The notes under the pieces were generated by a model. It saw only the letters and a program-made list of their open reading frames with translations. It did no database searches and was not told the origin of the DNA. A stretch of DNA of 7,239 bases from an uncultured Cellvibrionales bacterium (GTDB lineage: Bacteria > Pseudomonadota > Gammaproteobacteria > Pseudomonadales > UBA7434). Made by a program: the position numbers and the translations under genes. The stretch spans positions 1-7,239 of the forward strand of contig CALCNB010000015.1 in assembly GCA_937897785.1 (NCBI GenBank), in the 5' to 3' direction. Positions 1 to 5,580 of the stretch are shown piece after piece. The stretch's first letter is position 1, and each line of letters opens with the position of its first letter.

Positions 1-997
1 TTATTGGCAGCTGTGCTTCCATGATCATGCCATAGCTGGCCTTTTCGAAAACCTGATAAACCATCATGACACCCATTTCCTGACCAGGAATTTGATAACT
101 TTTTCGACCGAATGAATCATAAACGCGAACCGCTGACTGGCTGACAAACAACACATCGCCCACCTTGATTTTTTCACGAGCACCGCGATTAATTGTCACG
201 CTGTCATACTGTCCAATCAATTGCTGATGACCCGCAGTAGAAATAATTTGCCCGCCATAAGGCTGCGACGATTGCTGAGGTAGCACTCGCGAAGTCGATT
301 TCTCCGCCACTTTTAATAACACGCTGTCGCCAACGCGAACCTCACGACGGCCGTCTTTAAGCGTCGCGCTGAACAGGGCTGGCGTTCCGACGCTTTGCAG
401 CTGTTCTATATTTGCAATGAAATCCATCTGAATGCCTAGTAATTCTTTGCTCTGCGGATCAATTAAGCGATCACTGGGCCGGTAAATGGCATAGGACTGG
501 GCCTGCTCAGGCAACTCACCAACCACCATCAGCTGATCAGCATCGGTATTCATCAAACGACCATCATTCAGACTCAGGACTCGAGCGGCAGCACCTAATA
601 GTTCAAAACTAATAATTTGACTGCGGTCATAAAACACCTCTGGCGAGACACTTGGTAGCGCTTGAATAGGTTCAGGCAATGCAGAAATGCGCATCGATGG
701 GCTTAAACGCACCGCCTTACGGCTTATTTCCAGCTGTGGCTTGCCTGACCGATACACTAGTGATAATTGGTCGCCAGGGTAGATTAAGTGAGGGTTCTCG
801 ATCTGTGCATTGACCTGCCATATAGCTGGCCAGTGCCAAGGCTTAGCCAGAAAAATAGTGGCAATATCCCATAGCGTATCGCCGCGCTTAACAATGTATT
901 GATCGGGGTAATCCGCAAGCTCGGGGGTGGACGCTTGGCTGAAGGGCCACACGCTGAATACGATCGCCAACACACTGTATTGTAAAATACGCTTCAT
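1..997 (-). CDS. tsaP: LysM peptidoglycan-binding protein, TsaP-like (type IV pilus secretin-associated), 3' end cut by window edge
   Basis: Reading from ATG at 997, 332 codons are open to the window edge with no stop, so the C-terminus is missing. An AAGGA ribosome site (minus strand, 1007-1003) lies 5 nt before the ATG. Residues 1-22 form a signal peptide with a plausible SQA/S cleavage. Residues about 33-81 are a LysM domain (YIVKRGDTLWDIA, then NPHLIYPGDQL), which binds peptidoglycan. Residues about 245-332 (TINRGAREKIKVGDVLFV, later EMGVMMVYQVFEKASYGMI) resemble the FlgT-C-like fold described for TsaP. Family knowledge: TsaP is a periplasmic protein that associates with the PilQ secretin and peptidoglycan in type IV pilus assembly, and Pseudomonas PA0020, next to def, is its homologue. 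Both the domain order and the divergent position beside def fit here. The LysM assignment is firm. The pilus role is inferred, since no pil genes are in view. A generic LysM envelope protein is the alternative. Confidence 0.8.
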   Translation of the reverse strand, partial: MKRILQYSVLAIVFSVWPFSQASTPELADYPDQYIVKRGDTLWDIATIFLAKPWHWPAIWQVNAQIENPHLIYPGDQLSLVYRSGKPQLEISRKAVRLSPSMRISALPEPIQALPSVSPEVFYDRSQIISFELLGAAARVLSLNDGRLMNTDADQLMVVGELPEQAQSYAIYRPSDRLIDPQSKELLGIQMDFIANIEQLQSVGTPALFSATLKDGRREVRVGDSVLLKVAEKSTSRVLPQQSSQPYGGQIISTAGHQQLIGQYDSVTINRGAREKIKVGDVLFVSQSAVRVYDSFGRKSYQIPGQEMGVMMVYQVFEKASYGMIMEAQLPI

Positions 998-1023
998 GGA
1001 TTTCCTTAGCCGGTGAGTAGCAA

Positions 1024-1029
1024 AATATA
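1024..1029 (-). promoter_or_regulatory. Possible -10 box for tsaP
   Basis: On the minus strand, 1029-1024 reads TATATT. It would start transcription about 20 nt before the tsaP ATG, leaving just enough leader for the AAGGA site. The -35 region at a 17-nt spacing (1052-1047, ACAAAT) is poor and overlaps one arm of the 1049-1070 inverted repeat, so an activator could be needed. Position and composition are the only support. Confidence 0.25.
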
Positions 1030-1048
1030 ATTCGCTTTCAGCCTTAAT

Positions 1049-1070
1049 TTGTGACCTTTTTGACTCACAA
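1049..1070. repeat. 22-bp inverted repeat TTGTGA-N10-TCACAA in the tsaP/def divergent region
   Basis: The arms 1049-1054 (TTGTGA) and 1065-1070 (TCACAA) are perfect reverse complements separated by 10 nt. The repeat overlaps the likely -35 region of the leftward tsaP promoter and lies upstream of the rightward def -10 box, where an operator would be expected. The half-sites look like CRP half-sites (TGTGA/TCACA), but CRP needs a 6-nt spacer, so this is not a standard CRP site. A chance occurrence is possible. Confidence 0.35.
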
Positions 1071-1086
1071 TGGTTGCATTCTTGCC

Positions 1087-1115
1087 TGCACATTCAGAGT
1101 TTCGAGCTGTATAAT
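1087..1115 (+). promoter_or_regulatory. Candidate sigma70 promoter for def
   Basis: A perfect TATAAT lies at 1110-1115. Seventeen nt upstream is TGCACA (1087-1092), a 4/6 match to TTGACA. Transcription would begin near 1122 and give a leader of about 145 nt before the def ATG. It is the best promoter-like element in the 269-nt non-coding region. The -10 match is convincing and the -35 moderate. The predicted start is not proven, and a nearer promoter cannot be excluded. Confidence 0.45.
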
Positions 1116-1152
1116 AGACAAATTAGGTGTAGAAAACTGTTAGCTCTAGGGC

Positions 1153-1200
1153 AAATTAAACGCTTATTGAGTGGTGCCCATTAAAATTAACGCTAATGAG
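1153..1200. repeat. Imperfect direct repeat in the def leader
   Basis: 1153-1171 (AAATTAAACGCTTATTGAG) and 1183-1200 (AAAATTAACGCTAATGAG) match except for small indels and substitutions. The shared CGCT cores are 30 bp apart, close to three helical turns. They lie between the candidate def promoter and the def start. No known binding site is recognised. Confidence 0.3.
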
Positions 1201-1266
1201 AGCGAATACACGGTTTGCGTTTTTCTATAGCGCGGCTGGTTAACCTAACAAACGATAAGACATTTA

Positions 1267-1764
1267 ATGGCAATCCTCGATATTTTAGAATTCCCCGATC
1301 CAATTTTGCGTACAGTCGCTAAGCCTGTACAAAAGGTCGATGATAAAATTCAACGCCTAATTGATAACATGCTAGAAACTATGTACGAAGCGCAGGGTAT
1401 CGGCCTAGCCGCCACCCAAGTGAATGTGCACCGACAAGTCATTGTGATTGATTTATCTGAACAAAAAGACGCGCCCTTGGTGTTGATTAACCCAAGTTTT
1501 GAGGTATTAGACGATGAGGCATTTGATTATCAAGAAGGCTGCTTATCCGTACCTGGGTTTTTTGAAGAAGTTAGCAGGCCAGCACACATTAAAGTGAAAG
1601 CCTTAGGCCGTGACGGAAAGCTATTCGAGTTGGTTCCCGACGGCCTTCTTGCTGTTTGCATTCAACACGAAATTGATCATCTCAACGGTAAATTATTTGT
1701 TGACCACCTATCTGCTTTGAAGCGCAATCGTATCAAGCAAAAAATTAAAAAAGATCGTCGCTAA
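1267..1764 (+). CDS. def: Peptide deformylase
   Basis: This cytoplasmic metalloenzyme removes the N-terminal formyl group from nascent proteins, allowing methionine aminopeptidase to act. All three family motifs are intact in the 165-aa product: GIGLAATQ (44-51), EGCLS (90-94) and QHEIDH (133-138). C92, H134 and H138 are the metal ligands and E135 the catalytic acid, two positions later than in E. coli (C90, H132, E133, H136). The length is typical (E. coli 169 aa), and the basic tail RIKQKIKKDRR is usual for gammaproteobacterial forms. The ATG follows a weak ATAAGA (1255-1260) by 6 nt, and the protein begins with the usual MAILDILEFPDPILR-type sequence. fmt follows after 55 nt with no terminator visible, matching the conserved def-fmt pair that makes and removes formyl-methionine. 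Confidence 0.97.
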   Translation: MAILDILEFPDPILRTVAKPVQKVDDKIQRLIDNMLETMYEAQGIGLAATQVNVHRQVIVIDLSEQKDAPLVLINPSFEVLDDEAFDYQEGCLSVPGFFEEVSRPAHIKVKALGRDGKLFELVPDGLLAVCIQHEIDHLNGKLFVDHLSALKRNRIKQKIKKDRR

Positions 1765-1819
1765 ATAATATTTGCGACTTTTATTGATCTGTTCAACCAC
1801 GGCTTAGGCAGGCAAGACA

Positions 1820-2785
1820 TTGAAGATTATTTTTGCTGGCACACCACAGTTTGCTGCCGATCACTTAGCGGCATTGCTTAACCAAGCCGAGCACGAGGTT
1901 GTTGCTGTTTATACCCAGCCTGATCGTCGTTCTGGCCGCGGAAAAAAAACTCTCGCCTCGCCCGTGAAAATCTTAGCGCTAGAAAATACCATCCCGGTGA
2001 TGCAGCCAACATCGCTAAAAGCCGCTGAGCAACAAGTCGAGCTCAAGTCTTTTCATGCTGATCTAATGGTCGTAGCTGCTTATGGCTTAATTCTTCCACA
2101 AGCCGTGCTTGACCTTCCTCGTCTAGGCTGCATTAATATTCATGCCTCATTACTGCCGCATTGGCGTGGCGCCGCGCCCGTTGAGCGAGCAATCATTGCC
2201 GGCGATAAAACGTCGGGCATTACTATTATGCAAATGGCCGCCGGCCTCGATACTGGCGATATGCTATTAAAGCAGCCCTGCACTATCGATCCACTTGAAA
2301 CCGGTGACAGCCTACGAAACAAATTAACCCTTATTGGTCAATCACTATTAATCCAAGCCATTGCCGAATTGAATAACGAAACAGCTGTTCTTGTCCCTCA
2401 AGATGACAGTGACAGCAGCTATGCCAAAAAAATTGACAAGGCGGAGGGCTGCATTGATTGGCACGCCAACGCCGAGGTTATTGATCGCACCATTCGTGCA
2501 TTCACCTCGACCACAGCTTGCTTTACTTTTTTACACGATCAACGGTTACGCATTACCGCAGCACAAGCCAGTGAAAACCATCACTCTGGCGCCGATATTG
2601 GCAGTATTGTTGCCATTAACAAGGATTACTTGAGTGTTCAATGCGGCGCTGGTCAGCTACGCATTGATGAACTGCAAATTCCAGGCTCAAAAGCAATGTC
2701 AATCAGCGCATTACTCAATGGTCGTGCTAACTTCTTTAAAGTGGGCGATTGTTTTAGTCATATTGCATCGGTGACCAACCATTAA
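1820..2785 (+). CDS. fmt: Methionyl-tRNA formyltransferase (TTG start)
   Basis: The enzyme transfers a formyl group from 10-formyltetrahydrofolate to Met-tRNA(fMet) in the cytoplasm, making the initiator tRNA. The 321-aa product has the Rossmann-like formyltransferase domain (about 1-190) with N106, H108 and D144 as the catalytic trio. The signature HASLLPHWRGAAP spans 108-120, and the tRNA-contacting RRSGRGKK loop 36-43. The C-terminal OB-like domain covers about 205-310. The start codon is TTG at 1820, placed 7 nt after AGG (1810-1812), and the MKIIFAGTPQFAADHL opening fits the family, so no longer N-terminus is expected. One oddity: the usual FNPWP stretch of the C-terminal domain (RAFNPWP in E. 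coli) reads F228-TSTT here. The gene sits between def and rsmB; rsmB starts 19 nt after its stop, so coupled translation is likely. Confidence 0.96.
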   Translation: MKIIFAGTPQFAADHLAALLNQAEHEVVAVYTQPDRRSGRGKKTLASPVKILALENTIPVMQPTSLKAAEQQVELKSFHADLMVVAAYGLILPQAVLDLPRLGCINIHASLLPHWRGAAPVERAIIAGDKTSGITIMQMAAGLDTGDMLLKQPCTIDPLETGDSLRNKLTLIGQSLLIQAIAELNNETAVLVPQDDSDSSYAKKIDKAEGCIDWHANAEVIDRTIRAFTSTTACFTFLHDQRLRITAAQASENHHSGADIGSIVAINKDYLSVQCGAGQLRIDELQIPGSKAMSISALLNGRANFFKVGDCFSHIASVTNH

Positions 2786-2804
2786 AACAGTCCTACATGT
2801 CCGT

Positions 2805-4085
2805 GTGCTTGCGGCTCGTGCGGTTGCAAAAGTCATTGGCCAAGGCGGGGCTTTTTCTTCAACGATTAATCATCCGCTAAGTAATCAAGATCGCAGTTTT
2901 TATCGTGAACTTTGCTTTGGCACGCTTCGCCACTACTTTCAGTTAGATGCCCAACTACAAACACTATTAAAAAAACCTTTAAATAAAAAAGATGCCGATA
3001 TCCATGCCTTACTCTTAATTGGCCTTTATCAACTGCAATATCTTCGTACCCCCGATCACGCCGCTATTAGTGCCACTGTCGAAGCCACTAAAGGGCTTAA
3101 AAAACCTTGGGCGAAAGGATTAGTCAATGCCGTCTTGCGTAATTTCTTACGCCTGCAAGACTCTGGTGATGGGCTTCCAAAACCAACTGAAGCAGCGCAA
3201 GCGAATCACCCCCAATGGCTTTACCTGACACTGCAAAAACATTGGCCCGCAGCATGGAGAGATATCGTTGATTACAACAATGCTACGCCGGCTATGACAC
3301 TTAGAGTCAATCTCAACCGCAGCAGTCGAGCAGCTTATCAAGCACAATTAATAGCGGCCGGCATTGACAGCGAAGTCGATGACTATTGTGACACCGCGAT
3401 TCGATTGCGCTCAGCGGTGAATATTTCAGCCTTACCAGATTTTGCTGAAGGCACAGTCAGCGTGCAGGATGTAGGCGCCCAACTAGCCGCCTCCTTGCTC
3501 AATATCGATACCAATATGCAGATTTTGGATGCCTGCGCCGCACCCGGTGGAAAAGCGGTCAATCTGTTGGAGAAAGAGGAATCTATTAAGCTGACAGCGA
3601 TCGATAGTAGTAGTGAGCGCTTACTTAATGTTGGGGAAAATCTCCGGCGATGCGGTTATCGGGCGCGCTGTATCGCCGCCGATGCCGCGCAACTCGATGA
3701 CTGGTGGGACGGCGTATTGTTTGACCGAATATTGTTAGATGCTCCCTGCTCTGGCACCGGAATTATTAGCCATCACCCTGACATTAAAATACTTCGCCGT
3801 GAAACAGATATTGCATCTTTTGCCCAGCAGCAAAAACGTTTGCTCAATGCACTCTGGACCGCACTAAAACCCGGTGGCGAACTGCTTTATTGCACTTGCT
3901 CGGTCATGCCAGAAGAAAATAACCACGTCATCGACGCGTTTTTACAGGCAATGCCCGATGCTAAAGCCTTAAAAATTGACGCCGTTTGGGGGCAACAGCA
4001 GGGCTATGGACGCCAACTACTACCAAATCAGGGCAAATATGGTGGTTTTTTTTACACAAGGCTTAGCAAGTCAGCCTTGGTTTAG
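2805..4085 (+). CDS. rsmB: 16S rRNA (cytosine-967-C5) methyltransferase RsmB/Sun
   Basis: RsmB uses S-adenosylmethionine to methylate C967 (E. coli numbering) of 16S rRNA during small-subunit maturation. Residues about 1-130 are a NusB-like RNA-binding domain (RELCFGTLRH 34-43, LLIGLYQLQYLRTPDHAAISATVE about 70-93). The remainder is the methyltransferase: SAM motif LDACAAPGGK (241-250), acidic D267, DAPCSGTG (312-319) with C315, and CTCS (363-366) with the catalytic-type C365. The length of 426 aa compares with 429 in E. coli. The start is uncertain. GTG 2805 is the first conventional start in frame, after the in-frame TGA at 2772-2774, yet it has no good ribosome site. The codons just upstream (LHVRV) look like a continuation of the usual (V)RxLAARA opening. 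The ATG at 2797 is in another frame. Close spacing to fmt suggests coupling. Confidence 0.95.
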   Translation: MLAARAVAKVIGQGGAFSSTINHPLSNQDRSFYRELCFGTLRHYFQLDAQLQTLLKKPLNKKDADIHALLLIGLYQLQYLRTPDHAAISATVEATKGLKKPWAKGLVNAVLRNFLRLQDSGDGLPKPTEAAQANHPQWLYLTLQKHWPAAWRDIVDYNNATPAMTLRVNLNRSSRAAYQAQLIAAGIDSEVDDYCDTAIRLRSAVNISALPDFAEGTVSVQDVGAQLAASLLNIDTNMQILDACAAPGGKAVNLLEKEESIKLTAIDSSSERLLNVGENLRRCGYRARCIAADAAQLDDWWDGVLFDRILLDAPCSGTGIISHHPDIKILRRETDIASFAQQQKRLLNALWTALKPGGELLYCTCSVMPEENNHVIDAFLQAMPDAKALKIDAVWGQQQGYGRQLLPNQGKYGGFFYTRLSKSALV

Positions 4086-4115
4086 TAGGCTAGCACAACG
4101 ATATGATTTGATGGC

Positions 4116-4130
4116 TAATACTGAGTATTA
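4116..4130. promoter_or_regulatory. Perfect 15-nt palindrome upstream of trkA
   Basis: TAATACT-G-AGTATTA has perfect 7-bp arms about one central base. It lies in the 72-nt gap between rsmB and trkA, 27 nt before the trkA ATG. It is AT-rich, has no T-run after it and has a 1-nt centre, so it cannot fold as a terminator hairpin. A dimeric-repressor operator is the natural reading, but no known regulator consensus is recognised. Confidence 0.4.
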
Positions 4131-4157
4131 CCCCAAACAGATATTTAAGCGGGCACT

Positions 4158-5531
4158 ATGAAAATTGTAATTTTGGGTGGTGGGCAGGTCGGCGGTACAT
4201 TAGCCGAAAGCTTGGCCAATGAACAGATCGATATCACCATTGTCGACCGCGATAGCGCCCGATTAAGAGCGCTACAAGACCGCCTAGATATCGCTACAGT
4301 GAGTGGTCATGCCGCACATCCTGATGTGCTATTAAAAGCCGGCATAGAAGATGCCGATATGTTAGTGGCCGTCACAGGCTCTGACGAGATCAATATGATC
4401 GCCTGCCAAATAGCGCATTCTATTTATCGCACGCCAACCAAAATTTGTCGTATTCGAGCCAACAGTTATGCCGACCACAAGGCCTTATTTTGTGACGATG
4501 CCATCCCAGTTGATGTGATCATCTCACCTGAAAAACTGGTCACCGAACATATTATCGGATTATTAGAATACCCAGGCACGCTGCAAGTGCTTAATTTTGC
4601 CGATGGTGCGGCACAGTTAATCGCCATTAAAGCCGAAGCTGGTGATAAATTTATCGGCAATACCTTAATTGAAATCGACAGAATGACGCCTAAGCAAGAT
4701 GCCAGAGTAGCCGCTATTTTTCGTGCCGACAGCGCAATAAAACCAGAAAGAGACACCGTCATAGCGCCACTTGATGAAGTTTTCTATATTGCTGCAAAAG
4801 AAAATATCTTACCGGTTATGAAAGAGCTGGGGCAGCTTCGTCGCCCTTACAACCGAATTATGATTGCTGGTGGAGGCAATATTGGTTTGCGCCTAGCTAA
4901 GGCGATTGAACATCAACACTCAGTAAAAATCATTGAACACAATCCCAGCCGCGCTGAGGTATTGTCTGAGTCGCTAGATAAAACCATCGTTCTCAATGGC
5001 AGCGCCTCCGATACCGACCTATTACGCAGTGAGAACATCGACAGCATCGATGTCTTTATTGCACTGACCAATGATGATGAAGCCAATATCATGTCGTCTT
5101 TATTAGCAAAAAAATTAGGCGCTAGAAAAGTCATCACCTTGATTACTAACCCTGCTTATGTCGATTTAGTGCAAGGCGAAGATATTGATATTGCCTTTGC
5201 CCCCCAGCTGATTACTCTCGGCGGCTTGCTTGCCCATGTTCGTCGTGGTGATATGGCGGCTGTACACTCTTTACGCCGAGGCGCAGCAGAAGCCTTAGAG
5301 GTGATCGCCCACGGTGATGCTAAAAACTCAAAAGTTGTTGGCAAGACGCTCGCCGATATTGACTTGCCTGAAGGGGTTAGAATAGGCGCAATTGTTAGAG
5401 GTGAAAAAGTATTAATTGCTCACCGTAATGTTGTCATAGAAACAGACGATCACGTGGTTGTCTTTTTAGTCGATAAAACCCAAATACCTGCTGTTGAAGC
5501 CTTATTTCAAGTTGGGCTTGGCTTTTTTTAA
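4158..5531 (+). CDS. trkA: Trk potassium uptake system NAD-binding peripheral subunit TrkA
   Basis: TrkA sits on the cytoplasmic face of TrkH and gates K+ uptake in response to nucleotides (NAD(H), ATP). The 457-aa product (E. coli 458) is the usual tandem of two RCK units. The first Rossmann domain opens with GGGQVGG (7-13) and acidic D30 at the end of strand 2 (ITIVDRD). Its RCK-C part covers about 140-220. The second unit opens with GGGNIG (238-243) and E260 (KIIEHN), with RCK-C about 370-450. The family stretch HVRRGDMAAVHSLRRGAAEA (360-379) is intact. ATG 4158 gives MKIVILGGG, the expected first strand, after an imperfect AGCGGG element. trkH begins 49 nt downstream, so both subunits are made from adjacent genes. 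The last residues GLGFF and the TAA are encoded by a hairpin and T-run described separately. Confidence 0.98.
   Translation: MKIVILGGGQVGGTLAESLANEQIDITIVDRDSARLRALQDRLDIATVSGHAAHPDVLLKAGIEDADMLVAVTGSDEINMIACQIAHSIYRTPTKICRIRANSYADHKALFCDDAIPVDVIISPEKLVTEHIIGLLEYPGTLQVLNFADGAAQLIAIKAEAGDKFIGNTLIEIDRMTPKQDARVAAIFRADSAIKPERDTVIAPLDEVFYIAAKENILPVMKELGQLRRPYNRIMIAGGGNIGLRLAKAIEHQHSVKIIEHNPSRAEVLSESLDKTIVLNGSASDTDLLRSENIDSIDVFIALTNDDEANIMSSLLAKKLGARKVITLITNPAYVDLVQGEDIDIAFAPQLITLGGLLAHVRRGDMAAVHSLRRGAAEALEVIAHGDAKNSKVVGKTLADIDLPEGVRIGAIVRGEKVLIAHRNVVIETDDHVVVFLVDKTQIPAVEALFQVGLGFF
5497..5530 (+). terminator. Weak hairpin plus T-run at the trkA 3' end (possible attenuator)
   Basis: AAGCC (5497-5501) can pair with GGCTT (5520-5524), or AAGC with GCTT over an inner CAAG/CTTG stem (5508-5511 with 5517-5520, loop TTGGG). 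Seven T residues follow immediately (5523-5529). This has the shape of an intrinsic terminator but a short stem, and it lies inside the last trkA codons. The T-run also encodes Phe-Phe, so protein conservation could account for it. If active, it would lower trkH output relative to trkA. Confidence 0.3.
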
Positions 5532-5580
5532 TTATTCATTCAGTCAAGCTCCGACTAATTCAGTTGAGGTTGTTAGCACT

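Noticed and set aside
1..3. TAA on the minus strand at the window edge as the tsaP stop
   Set aside because: The tsaP frame ends with codon 4-2 (ATA), so this TAA is out of frame and the gene continues beyond the window.
784..975. Minus-strand 63-codon reading frame
   Set aside because: It lies inside tsaP in another frame on the same strand. tsaP has the ribosome site, signal peptide and LysM domain.
1049..1070. CRP (cAMP receptor protein) site
   Set aside because: The half-sites match, but the spacer is 10 nt where CRP requires 6.
2391..2633. Plus-strand 80-codon frame inside fmt
   Set aside because: It is a shadow frame of fmt with no ribosome site or recognisable protein. It was used only to look at the possible compensated frameshift.
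3976..4161. Plus-strand 61-codon frame ending in an ATGA overlap with trkA
   Set aside because: The overlap looks like translational coupling, but most of the frame lies within rsmB codons and the protein resembles nothing.
5494..5580. 29-codon upstream extension of trkH from TTG 5494
   Set aside because: It overlaps the trkA end and lacks a ribosome site. The MHF start at 5581 matches the family N-terminus and length.
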